64,000 bases of DNA from Stutzerimonas azotifigens DSM 17556 (lineage in GTDB: Bacteria > Pseudomonadota > Gammaproteobacteria > Pseudomonadales > Pseudomonadaceae), in contig NZ_AUDU01000044.1 in NCBI RefSeq assembly GCF_000425625.1, forward strand, positions 25,790 through 89,789, read 5' to 3'. The position numbers were made by a program, and so were the translations under genes. Below the pieces are notes generated by a model. It saw nothing but the letters and a program-made list of their open reading frames with translations, did not search any database and was not told the DNA's origin. Positions 33,584-41,674 of the stretch are shown here, one piece after another (position 1 is the first letter of the stretch; each line of letters begins with the position of its first letter).

Positions 33584-34608
33584 GCAGCTTCACCCGCATC
33601 CCGGTGGTCGACGTCGCCGGCCTGTTCAGCCCGGACCTCGCCGAGCGCCAGGCCGTCGCCGGCGCGCTGGGGCAGGCCGCGCGCGAGGTGGGCTTTCTCT
33701 ACATCACCGGCCACGGCGTGTCCCCGGCGCTGATGGACGGGCTGCACCGGGCGGCCGAGGCCTTCTTCGCCCAGGACTTCGAGACCAAGATGCGCCACTA
33801 CATCGGCGCCTCCAGGACCCACAAGGGCTACGTGCCCGAGGGCGAGGAGATCTACGCCAAGGGCAAGCCGGACCACAAGGAGGCCTTCGACGTCGGCTAC
33901 GAAGTGCCGGCCGACCATCCGCTGGTGCTCGCCGGCACGCCGCTGCTGGGGCCTAACGAGTGGCCGCCGGTCGCTGGTTTCAGGGAGGCGGTGCAGGCCT
34001 ACTACGCGGCGGTGTTCGGCCTCGGCCGCACGCTGTTCCGCGGCTTCGCCCTGGCCCTCGGGCTGCCGGAGAACGCTTTCGACGATGCCGCGCAGTACCC
34101 GCCGTCGAAGCTGCGGCTGATCCACTACCCCTACGACGGCGAGGCCCAGGACGCTCCCGGGATCGGCGCCCACACCGACTACGAGTGCTTCACCATCCTG
34201 CTCGCCGACCGCCCTGGGCTGGAGGTGATGAACGACCTCGGCCAGTGGATCGACGCGCCGCCGCTGGACGGCGCCTTCGTCGTCAACATCGGCGACATGC
34301 TGGAGGTCATGACCGCCGGAGCCTTCGTCGCCACCGCCCACCGGGTGCGCAAGGTCGCCGAGGAGCGCTACTCCTTCCCGCTGTTCTACGCCTGCGACTA
34401 CCACACCCAGATTCGCCCGCTGCCGCCGTTCGCCGAGGCCGGCGCGCACTACGAGTCGATCAGCATCGGCGAGCACATGTGGAGCCAGGCGCTGCAGACC
34501 TACCGATACCTGAAAGAACGCGTGGCCGCCGGCGAGCTCCGGCTGCCGGAACGCGCCCGCCAGCCCGCGAGCTTCGGCCGGCTGAAACACCAGCCGAGCG
34601 CGCTTTGA
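33580..34608 (+). CDS. Isopenicillin-N-synthase-like 2-oxoglutarate/Fe(II) oxygenase
   Basis: 342 residues. The iron facial triad is His198 and Asp200 ([10 protein letters not shown]) plus His254 (ATAHRVRKV). The 2-oxoglutarate-binding RxS is Arg263-Ser265 (RYSFPLF). A typical DIOX_N domain comes first ([25 protein letters not shown], about 6-46). It is translationally coupled to the TIM-barrel gene and lies among guanidino, polyamine and amino-acid transport genes. Related oxygenases hydroxylate amino acids, including arginine and homoarginine, and the plant and bacterial guanidine-releasing enzymes belong to this fold. An action on a guanidino or polyamine substrate is inferred only from context. 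Confidence 0.9.
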   Translation: MSSFTRIPVVDVAGLFSPDLAERQAVAGALGQAAREVGFLYITGHGVSPALMDGLHRAAEAFFAQDFETKMRHYIGASRTHKGYVPEGEEIYAKGKPDHKEAFDVGYEVPADHPLVLAGTPLLGPNEWPPVAGFREAVQAYYAAVFGLGRTLFRGFALALGLPENAFDDAAQYPPSKLRLIHYPYDGEAQDAPGIGAHTDYECFTILLADRPGLEVMNDLGQWIDAPPLDGAFVVNIGDMLEVMTAGAFVATAHRVRKVAEERYSFPLFYACDYHTQIRPLPPFAEAGAHYESISIGEHMWSQALQTYRYLKERVAAGELRLPERARQPASFGRLKHQPSAL

Positions 34609-34645
34609 GCCCTGCCTTGCCCGTGAGCCATATGGAGAGACACCG

Positions 34646-35445
34646 ATGAAGCGCCTGAAGAACCGGAGCTGAGCGCCCTGGCCGCCGTCATGCTGGGCCT
34701 GAGCTGCCAGGCGGGGGCCGCCGAGACGCCGAAGACCATCGCCGCCGGCGAGCTCAAGGTCGGCATGGAGATCGCCTATCCGCCGTTCGAGTACTACGAC
34801 GGCGACCAGGTGGTCGGCTTCGACCCGGAGGTATCCGCCGAGCTGGCCGAGCGCATGGGCCTGAAGGCGACCTTCAGCGACACGCGCTTTCCCAACCTGA
34901 TCCTGGGGCTGAACGCCAACCGCTTCGACACCATCATCTCCGGCATGTACATCCTGCCCGAGCGGCTCAAGCAGGCCGATGCCGTTCCCTACGCGAGGAC
35001 CGGCGCGGCGATCATGGTGCGTGCCGATGCGGCGAAGAAGCCACAGACGCCCGAGGAGCTGTGCGGCCTGACCGTCGGCCTGCAGCAGGGCACTTCCTGG
35101 ATCGGCAAGCTCAACGAGCTGTCGGCGGGCTATTGCAGCGAGCAGGGCGCCGGCGCCATCACCATCAACGAGTACCCGACCAGCTCGGAAGTCTCCCAGG
35201 CACTGATGTCCGGCCACGTGCAGGCGCACCTGGAGATCGCCAGCGCCTCGCAGATGATGGTCGACAAGTCGCGCGGGCGGATCGTCATCTGCTCGCCGCA
35301 GTCGGTCTACCCGGAAGTGCTCGGCATCTACGTCAAGCAGGGCAACGCCCAACTGCTGGACGCGCTCAAGGCCGCGCTGGACGACTTCAAGGCGAGCGGC
35401 GAGTACCAGGCGCTGCTGAAGAAGTACAACCTGGAAGAAGCCTGA
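34646..35445 (+). CDS. Amino-acid-type ABC transporter substrate-binding protein, probable frameshift in signal peptide
   Basis: The mature part (from about 34714) is a family-3-type solute-binding protein: ELKVGMEIAYPPFEYYDGDQ, VGFDPEVSAELAERMG, FPNLILGLNANRFDTIISGM and GLQQGTSWIGK are typical. An ATG at 34646 with a GGAGAG ribosome site opens MKRLKNRS and then stops at TGA 34670. The signal-peptide sequence LSALAAVMLGLSCQAGA continues in another frame. One missing base near 34661-34668 explains both. The frame open from ATG 34690 gives a 251-residue protein with a shortened leader. The binding protein feeds the permease-ATPase fusion downstream; the ligand is unknown, perhaps a basic amino acid or guanidino acid. 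Confidence 0.8.
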
Positions 35446-35451
35446 TCCCGA

Positions 35452-35469
35452 CCCGGCGGCGCCGCCGGG
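35452..35469. repeat. Perfect GC palindrome after the binding-protein gene
   Basis: CCCGGCGGC / GCCGCCGGG form an 18-base perfect palindrome seven bases after the stop of the binding-protein gene. It resembles the hairpins that follow spuD and spuE and could protect the upstream mRNA or lower downstream expression. Confidence 0.45.
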
Positions 35470-35502
35470 CGTCGTCGACCGGCGCCCGGTGCGAGGTAGC
35501 GC

Positions 35503-37026
35503 ATGCCGTTCGAGTGGACCTATTTCTTTTCGCTGTTCTCCATGCCCGGCTTCTGGCAGGCCAGCTGGACGGTGGTCAAGCTCAGCACCCTGGCCTGGCT
35601 GATCGGCCTGCTGATCGGCTTTGGCCTGGCCAGCGCCAGGCAGTCGGCGCATCGCTGGATCAGCGCGCCGGCCGGCCTGTACGTGTGGTTCTTCCGCAGC
35701 GTGCCGCTGCTGGTGCTGCTGATCTTCGTCTACAACCTCCCGCAGCTGTTTCCGGCCAGCGGCGCGCTGCTGTCGAACCCCTTCTACGCCGGCCTGCTGT
35801 CGCTGGTGCTGACCGAGGCGGCCTACATGGCGGAGATCCACCGCGGCGGACTGCTCTCGGTCGCCAGGGGGCAGCGCGAGGCGGCGCGCGCCCTGGGCAT
35901 CCGCGGGCTGGGCACGCAATGGCTGATCGTCATCCCGCAGGCCTTCCGCATCGCCCTGCCGACCCTGACCAACGAGTACGTGACCATCGTCAAGCTGACC
36001 TCGCTGGTCTCGGTGATCTCGCTCACCGAGCTGTTGCTGGTGGGCCAGCGGCTCTATGCGCAGAACTTCCTGGTGCTCGAGACGCTGGGGGCGGTGGCCG
36101 TCTACTACGTGCTGATCGTCACCCTGTTCGGCTGGCTGCTGCAGTACCTCGAGCGCTGCCTGGATCTGACCCGGCGCAAGCCGGAAACCCTCGACGAGGC
36201 CCGCGTACAGGCCCTGCGCGCCTCACTGCCGCCGGTACGCACGGCACCGGCCGCGGTCTCGCGTACCGGGCAGCCCGACGCCCTGCGGCTGCTGGACGTG
36301 CACAAGCGCTACGGCAGGCACGAGGTGCTCAAGGGCATCGACCTCGCCGTGCGCCCGGGTGAGGTGATCTCCATCATCGGCCCGTCGGGCTCCGGCAAGA
36401 CCTCGCTGATCCGCACCATCAACGGCCTGGAAAGCATCGAGCAGGGCGAGATCGTGCTGTTCGGCGAGGACTTCATCCGCGCCGGCGACACCCCGGACAA
36501 CCGCCGCCTGCGCGCCGGCGTGCGGCGCATCGGCATGGTGTTCCAGAGCTTCAACCTGTTCCCGCACCGCACCATCCTCGACAACGTGCTGCTCGCACCG
36601 CGCTACCACCGCCTCGGCGACCCGGCCACGCTGCGCCACGAGGCCCTGGCCCTGCTCGACAAGGTCGGCCTGCTGGCGCATGCCGGCAAGTACCCGCACC
36701 AGCTCTCCGGCGGCCAGCAGCAGCGCGTCGCCATCGCCCGCGCGCTGGCCATGAAGCCGGACATCATGCTGTTCGACGAGCCCACCTCGGCGCTCGACCC
36801 GGAGCTGGTGGGCGACGTGCTCGCCGTCATCCGCGAGCTGGCACGCGAAGGCATGACCATGCTCATCGTCACCCACGAGATGGACTTCGCCCTGTCGATC
36901 TCCAGCCGCGTGGTGTTCATGGAAGACGGCCTGATCCAGGCCGACGCCCCGCCCGAGGCCCTGCGCACCCGCGGCGGCGAGCGTGTGCGGCGCTTCATCG
37001 GCCTCGACCAGGAGCAGCCGGCATGA
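35503..37026 (+). CDS. Amino-acid ABC transporter permease/ATP-binding fusion protein
   Basis: 507 residues joining two normally separate subunits. Residues 1-220 form a polar amino acid permease with the EAA loop EIHRGGLLSVARGQREAARA (111-130). A linker of about 40 residues follows. Residues about 260-500 form an ATPase with Walker A GPSGSGKT (293-300), signature LSGGQQQR (401-408) and Walker B IMLFDEP (421-427). The complex would be a homodimer with the preceding binding protein. Fusions of this kind occur in a small fraction of amino-acid importers. The gene sits between the binding protein and an NCS1 permease in the 31.7-39.2 kb row. Confidence 0.93.
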   Translation: MPFEWTYFFSLFSMPGFWQASWTVVKLSTLAWLIGLLIGFGLASARQSAHRWISAPAGLYVWFFRSVPLLVLLIFVYNLPQLFPASGALLSNPFYAGLLSLVLTEAAYMAEIHRGGLLSVARGQREAARALGIRGLGTQWLIVIPQAFRIALPTLTNEYVTIVKLTSLVSVISLTELLLVGQRLYAQNFLVLETLGAVAVYYVLIVTLFGWLLQYLERCLDLTRRKPETLDEARVQALRASLPPVRTAPAAVSRTGQPDALRLLDVHKRYGRHEVLKGIDLAVRPGEVISIIGPSGSGKTSLIRTINGLESIEQGEIVLFGEDFIRAGDTPDNRRLRAGVRRIGMVFQSFNLFPHRTILDNVLLAPRYHRLGDPATLRHEALALLDKVGLLAHAGKYPHQLSGGQQQRVAIARALAMKPDIMLFDEPTSALDPELVGDVLAVIRELAREGMTMLIVTHEMDFALSISSRVVFMEDGLIQADAPPEALRTRGGERVRRFIGLDQEQPA

Positions 37027-37138
37027 GGTTCCGTCCGCCGCCCTGACCGGCCCTGCGCCCTACGAAGAACAACGACCTCGCCCCACTGACTGCCGCGCCA
37101 CAACCGCACCACCCACGACAACGCGTAGGGGAGTCACC

Positions 37139-38479
37139 ATGTTCGACACGCTTGCCCGCCACTTTGGCCAGGACAGCCTGGCCGCCACCGACCCGTCCCA
37201 GCGCAGCCTCGGGCTGCGGGGAACCGCCGCGCTCTGGCTCGGCGCCAACGTGGTGGTCACCACCATCCTTACCGGCATGCTGCTGGTGCCGGACCTGCGC
37301 TTCGGCCAGGCGATGTTCATCGTCCTGCTCGGCTCCGCGCTCGGCATCCTGCCGCTGGTGCTGGTCGGCCTGATGGGCCAGCGCAGCGGCCTGTCGACCA
37401 TGGTGCTGGCGCGCGCCAGCTACGGCGTGCACGGCGCCAAGCTGCCCTCGCTGGTCAACCTGGTGAGCCTGCTGGCCTGGAGCTGGATCCAGGCGCTGCT
37501 GGCCGGCATGAGCCTGAACTACGCGGTCGAGGCCACCACCGGCTACAGCAACCTGCCGCTGTTCACCGTGCTCTGCGAAACCCTGGTGGTGCTCATCGCC
37601 CTGCGCGGGCACCTGGGCATCGAGCGGGTCGAGCGCTGGGCGGCGGTCGGCATGCTGCTGCTGGCCGGCGCGGTGTTCTACGCCATGGGGCGCAACTTCG
37701 CCTTCGCCGAACTGTTCGCGATGCCGGTCGAGCCGCGCAACGAGATCAGCGCCGGGGTGGCCTTCGACATCGTCATCGCCACGGCCTTCTCCTGGATTCC
37801 GCTGGCCGCCGACTACAACCGCCACTGCCGCAGCCAGAAGGCCGCGGCGGTGGGTACCTGGGTCGGCTACGTCGCCGCCACCCTGCTGGCCATGGGCCTG
37901 GGCGCCGCGGTTTCCGGCTTCAGCGTGCTGGCCGGCATGCAGCAGACCTACGATCCGGCGGTGCTGTTGGCCGGCTTCGGCTTCGGGCTGCCGGCGGCGA
38001 TCGTGGTGTTCCTCTCGGTGATGACCACCAACGTCATGTGCGTGTACAGCGCCACCCTGTCGTATCTGAACATGCGCCCGCAGACGCGCTTCTGGAAGCC
38101 GGCGCTGGCGATCGGCGTGCTGTCGATCCTCGGCTCGCAGATTCCCGGCATCCTCGACAACTTCCAGAACTTCCTGCTGATCATCGGCAGCGTCTTCATC
38201 CCGGCCTTCGCCGTGATGATCGCCGACTATTTCGTGATCCAGCGCGGTAGCTACCTCGAGGCCGATCTGCTCGACCCGCGCGGCGGACGCTACCGCTACC
38301 TGGCCGGCTTCAACCCGGCGGCCTTCGCCGCCTATGCGCTGGGCGCGGTGCTGGCCTACTACTGGGGCTGGGTGGCGCCGCTGGCGTTTGGGGCTTCGCT
38401 TCCGGTATTCGTGCTGACGGCGGTGTTCTACGTGGTGCTGCGCAAGTGGGTGCTGGTGCCGCGCATGCAGGCCGCCTGA
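37139..38479 (+). CDS. NCS1-family nucleobase/cation symporter-type permease
   Basis: 446 residues with 12 membrane helices. Start MFDTLARHFGQDSLAATDP; characteristic NCS1 stretches are LGANVVVTTILTGMLL, VLLGSALGILPLVLVGLMGQ, RSGLSTMVLARASYGVHGAK, DIVIATAFSWIPLAADYNRH and PAFAVMIADYFV. GGGGAG precedes ATG 37139. NCS1 carriers import purines, pyrimidines, hydantoins, thiamine and related nitrogen compounds with protons or sodium. In this setting a guanidino or ureido compound is possible but unproven. It follows the ABC importer by 112 bases and the hydrolase gene comes 24 bases later. Confidence 0.9.
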   Translation: MFDTLARHFGQDSLAATDPSQRSLGLRGTAALWLGANVVVTTILTGMLLVPDLRFGQAMFIVLLGSALGILPLVLVGLMGQRSGLSTMVLARASYGVHGAKLPSLVNLVSLLAWSWIQALLAGMSLNYAVEATTGYSNLPLFTVLCETLVVLIALRGHLGIERVERWAAVGMLLLAGAVFYAMGRNFAFAELFAMPVEPRNEISAGVAFDIVIATAFSWIPLAADYNRHCRSQKAAAVGTWVGYVAATLLAMGLGAAVSGFSVLAGMQQTYDPAVLLAGFGFGLPAAIVVFLSVMTTNVMCVYSATLSYLNMRPQTRFWKPALAIGVLSILGSQIPGILDNFQNFLLIIGSVFIPAFAVMIADYFVIQRGSYLEADLLDPRGGRYRYLAGFNPAAFAAYALGAVLAYYWGWVAPLAFGASLPVFVLTAVFYVVLRKWVLVPRMQAA

Positions 38480-38503
38480 ATCGCGAAACCTCGAGGAGCC
38501 GCC

Positions 38504-39238
38504 ATGAAGATCGTCGCCCGGCAGCAGTGGTTTGAAGTCCAGCGTCGCGACGACGCCATCAGCCTGATCCACGAGCCCTGGATCAGGCCGTTCTACCGCT
38601 GCAACCTCTGGCACGTGCAGGGCCGCGAGCGCGACCTGCTGATCGACAGCGGTTCCGGGCTGGTCAGCCTGCGCGAGCAGTTGCCGTGGCTGACCGAGCG
38701 CCCGCTGCTGGCGGTAGCGAGCCACACCCATTTCGACCACATCGCCGGGCACCACGAGTTTCCCGAGCGCCTGGTGCACCCGGCCGAGGCGGACATCCTC
38801 GCCGCGCCGGACGGCGACAACACGCTCGCCACCGCCTTCGTCGGCGACGCCATGTTCGAGGCCCATCCCGAGTGCCCGCTGTGCTACGCCGAATACCGCG
38901 TACGGGCGGCGCCGGCGACGCGCCTGATCGAGGAGGGCGAGGTGCTGGATCTGGGCGACCGGGTGCTCGAGGTGCTGCACACCCCCGGCCACTCCCCCGG
39001 CGGGATCAGCCTCTGGGAGGCGCACACGCGGACGCTGTTCTCCGGTGACGTGCTCTATGACGGCCCGCTGATCGAGGATGCCTACCACTCGGACGTGGAG
39101 GCCTACGCACGCAGCCTGGCACGCCTGCGCGAACTGCCGGTGCGGGTGCTGCACGGCGGGCACTTTCCCAGCTGCCCGGGCGAGCGCATGCGCGCCCTGA
39201 TCGACGCCTGGTTCGCCGCGCACCCCGGGCTGGCCTGA
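38504..39238 (+). CDS. Metallo-beta-lactamase-fold hydrolase
   Basis: 244 residues. The zinc site is visible in SHTHFDHIAGHHEF (about 68-81), with a further His in HTPGHSPGGISL (about 158-169), Asp in LFSGDVLYDGP and His in LHGGHFPSC. These are the five conserved motifs of this fold. GAGGAG precedes ATG 38504. It is the last gene of the gbuA-led row and converges with spuI, leaving 21 bases. Glyoxalase-II-like, lactonase or amidohydrolase activities are all possible; the target is unknown. Confidence 0.87.
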   Translation: MKIVARQQWFEVQRRDDAISLIHEPWIRPFYRCNLWHVQGRERDLLIDSGSGLVSLREQLPWLTERPLLAVASHTHFDHIAGHHEFPERLVHPAEADILAAPDGDNTLATAFVGDAMFEAHPECPLCYAEYRVRAAPATRLIEEGEVLDLGDRVLEVLHTPGHSPGGISLWEAHTRTLFSGDVLYDGPLIEDAYHSDVEAYARSLARLRELPVRVLHGGHFPSCPGERMRALIDAWFAAHPGLA

Positions 39239-39259
39239 GCCGGGGCACGGACCGCCGGC

Positions 39260-40636
39260 TCAGACCGTGTGCAGGTACCAGTTGTACTCGAGGTCGGAGA
39301 TCGAGTGCTCGAACTCCTCCAGCTCGCTTTCCTTGCAGGCGGCGAAGATGTCGATGTAATCCGGGCTGATGTAGCGCTCCATGATCTGGCTGTCGTCCAG
39401 CTCGCGCAGCGCGTCGCGCAGGTTGGTCGGCAGGCTGGCCTCGACCTTCTCGTAGGAGTTGCCCTCGATCGGGTCGTCCGGCTCGATCTTGTTGGTCAGC
39501 CCGTGGTGGATGCCGGCCAGCACCGAGGCCAGCAGCAGGTAGGGGTTGGCGTCGGCGCCGGCGACGCGGTGCTCGATGCGCACCGCATCGGGGCTCTCGC
39601 TGGGCACGCGCAGGGCCACCGTGCGGTTGTCGATGCCCCAGCAGGGAGCGTTCGGCACGTAGAACTGCGCCCCGAAGCGGCGGTAGGAGTTCACGTTTGG
39701 GCAGAGGAAGGCCATCGAGGCGGCCATGGTCTGCTGGATGCCGCCGATCGCGTGGCGCAGCGGGGCATGCTCGACCGGCGTTTCGGTGGCGAAAATATTG
39801 TTGCCATTCTTGTCCAGGATCGAGATGTGCACGTGCAGCCCGTTGCCGGCCTGGCCCGGATAGGGCTTGGCCATGAAGGTCGTGTCCATCTCGTGGTCGT
39901 AGGCGATGTTCTTGATCAGCCGCTTGAGCAGCACGGCGTAGTCGCAGGCCTTGATCGGGTCGGCGACGTGGTGGAGGTTGACCTCGAACTGCGCCGGCGC
40001 GCTTTCCTTGACGATGGCGTCGGCCGGGATGCCCTGTTCCTTGGCCCCTTCGAGGATGTCCTGCAGGCAGTCGACGTACTCGTCGAGGTCGTCGATCAGG
40101 TAGACCTGGGTCGAATGCGGGCGCTTGCCGGAGATCGGCGAGCGCGGCGGCTGCGGCCGGCCGTTCACGTTCTCCTGGTCGATCAGGTAGAACTCCAGCT
40201 CGAAGGCCGCGCACACGGTCAGCCCGAGCGCGTCGAACTGGGTCACCACCTGGCGCAGCACCTCGCGCGGGTCGGCGAAGAACGGCGAGCCGTCGCGCTC
40301 GTGCATGGTCATCAGCAGCTGCGCGGTCGGGCGCTTCTGCCAGGGTTCCTTGGACAGGGTGTTGGGGATCGGGAAGCAGATGCGGTCGGAATCACCGATG
40401 TCCATGCCCAGGCCGGTGCTTTCGACGGTGATGCCCTTGATGTCCAGGGCGAACAGCGAGGCGGGCAGGTTGATGCCCTTCTCATAGACCTTGTGCAGGC
40501 TGGCGCGGTCGATGCGCTTGCCGCGCACCACGCCGTTCATGTCGGCGATCAACAGGTCGATGTAGAGGACCTCCGGGTGTTCCTTCAGGAACGCATTGGC
40601 TTCGTTTAGCTGAATGGCACGCGGCGGGGGCGACAT
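39260..40636 (-). CDS. spuI: Glutamine-synthetase-family gamma-glutamylpolyamine synthetase
   Basis: 458 residues of the glutamine synthetase superfamily. N-terminal beta-grasp YIDLLIADMNGVVRGKR (about 25-41) and catalytic signatures AAFELEFYLID (about 142-152), GNGLHVHISILDKNGNN (about 266-282), and NRTVALRVP/RIEHRVAGADANPYL are present. The PuuA-like branch ligates glutamate to putrescine or another amine. It is divergent from spuA, as in P. aeruginosa, where SpuI starts polyamine degradation together with SpuB. The 249-base gap to spuA holds the shared promoter region. Confidence 0.93.
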   Translation of the reverse strand: MSPPPRAIQLNEANAFLKEHPEVLYIDLLIADMNGVVRGKRIDRASLHKVYEKGINLPASLFALDIKGITVESTGLGMDIGDSDRICFPIPNTLSKEPWQKRPTAQLLMTMHERDGSPFFADPREVLRQVVTQFDALGLTVCAAFELEFYLIDQENVNGRPQPPRSPISGKRPHSTQVYLIDDLDEYVDCLQDILEGAKEQGIPADAIVKESAPAQFEVNLHHVADPIKACDYAVLLKRLIKNIAYDHEMDTTFMAKPYPGQAGNGLHVHISILDKNGNNIFATETPVEHAPLRHAIGGIQQTMAASMAFLCPNVNSYRRFGAQFYVPNAPCWGIDNRTVALRVPSESPDAVRIEHRVAGADANPYLLLASVLAGIHHGLTNKIEPDDPIEGNSYEKVEASLPTNLRDALRELDDSQIMERYISPDYIDIFAACKESELEEFEHSISDLEYNWYLHTV

Positions 40637-40825
40637 GGTGAAGCACCTTCATTGTTAAAAATATCAATCAGTCGAGGACTCGCCTTGGAGTCAAACGAAA
40701 AGCCGAGAGGCTGTCAATAGCGTCGGCGGGTGCCCCGAAGCGGCGCGCAGTGGGCATTTTTTGCACCTTTTTACGTGCTTCAGGCGGGCAGGCTGGGGCG
40801 GGGTGTTCGATGTTCTGCCAAGCGC

Positions 40826-40854
40826 TTGTCTAAAAAAATGAACAAGGCTACTCT
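40826..40854 (+). promoter_or_regulatory. Predicted spuA promoter with overlapping dyad
   Basis: -35 TTGTCT (40826-40831) and -10 TACTCT (40849-40854) with 17 bases between. An inverted repeat CTTGT/ACAAG (40825-40829 and 40842-40846) overlaps the -35 and spacer and is a candidate repressor site. The ATG of spuA is about 32 bases after the -10 box. Confidence 0.5.
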
Positions 40855-40885
40855 CGAACAACCTCTCCAAAAAAGACGGTGCCTC

Positions 40886-41632
40886 ATGCGTCGCGTGCCG
40901 CTGATAGGCGTTTGCGCCTGTACCAGGCAGATCGGTCACCATGTTTTCCACATCGCCGGCGACAAGTATCTGCGGGCTGCCGCCATCGCCGGAACGCCGC
41001 TGGTCATCCCGGCGCTCGGCAGCCTGATCGACAGCCAGGCCCTGCTCGACAGTCTAGACGGTCTGCTGCTGACCGGCTCGCCTTCCAACGTCGAACCCCA
41101 TCGCTACCAGGGCTCCGCCAGCGAGGCCGGCACCCTGCACGACCCTGCCCGCGACGCGCTGACCCTGCCGCTGATCCGCGCCGCGGTAGCCGCCGGCGTG
41201 CCGCTGCTGGGCATCTGCCGCGGCTTCCAGGAAATGAACGTGTCCTACGGCGGCAGCCTGTACCAGAAGGTGCACGAGACCGGCCGTCACGCCGATCATC
41301 GCGAATCGCCGGACGACCCGGTGGAAATCCAGTACGGCCTGCGCCACCCGGTGCGGGTGCAGCCCGGCGGCTGGCTGCAGCGTTGCGGACTGCCGGTCGA
41401 GATCCAGGTGAACTCGGTGCACGGTCAGGGGGTCGAGCGTCTGGGCGAGGGGCTGCGCATCGAGGCGCTGGCACCCGACGGGCTGATCGAGGCCTTTTCC
41501 GTCGAGGGCGCCAGCCGTTTCGCCGTGGGCGTGCAATGGCACCCGGAGTGGCAGGTGCACGACCATCCGCACTATCTTGCCTTGTTCGAGGCATTCGCCG
41601 AGGCCTGCGCGGAGCGGGCCCGGCAACGTTGA
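40886..41632 (+). CDS. spuA: Gamma-glutamyl-polyamine-pathway glutamine amidotransferase/hydrolase
   Basis: 248 residues with a class I amidotransferase fold. The nucleophile is Cys111 (LLGICRGFQEMN), the other catalytic residues are His219 and Glu221 (VQWHPEWQ), and LLTGSPSNVEPHRY precedes them as in PuuD. It hydrolyses gamma-glutamyl-GABA to GABA and glutamate at the end of the gamma-glutamylated pathway. I chose ATG 40886 (MRRVPLIGVCACTRQIG), which matches the family start; an earlier in-frame ATG at 40838 lies inside the promoter. It opens the spuABCDEFGH row. Confidence 0.92.
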   Translation: MRRVPLIGVCACTRQIGHHVFHIAGDKYLRAAAIAGTPLVIPALGSLIDSQALLDSLDGLLLTGSPSNVEPHRYQGSASEAGTLHDPARDALTLPLIRAAVAAGVPLLGICRGFQEMNVSYGGSLYQKVHETGRHADHRESPDDPVEIQYGLRHPVRVQPGGWLQRCGLPVEIQVNSVHGQGVERLGEGLRIEALAPDGLIEAFSVEGASRFAVGVQWHPEWQVHDHPHYLALFEAFAEACAERARQR

Positions 41633-41674
41633 TCGCCGAAGGACCGGCGGTCGTTCCCCCAAACCGAGGTCATC

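Noticed and set aside
34690..35445. Treating the ABC binding protein as a pseudogene
   Set aside because: The whole mature domain is intact and an in-frame ATG exists; only the leader is affected, so it is kept as a CDS with a frameshift warning.
31670..36000. Long minus-strand frames opposite gbuA to the ABC genes
   Set aside because: Antisense shadows typical of high-GC DNA; the plus-strand genes have catalytic motifs and ribosome sites.
36995..39223. 742-codon minus-strand frame opposite the NCS1 permease and hydrolase
   Set aside because: Shadow frame rich in Arg, Gln and His without any domain.
40754..40770. Sigma-54-like TGGGCATTTTTTGCA upstream of spuA
   Set aside because: The spacing between GG and GC is one or two bases too short for a -24/-12 promoter.
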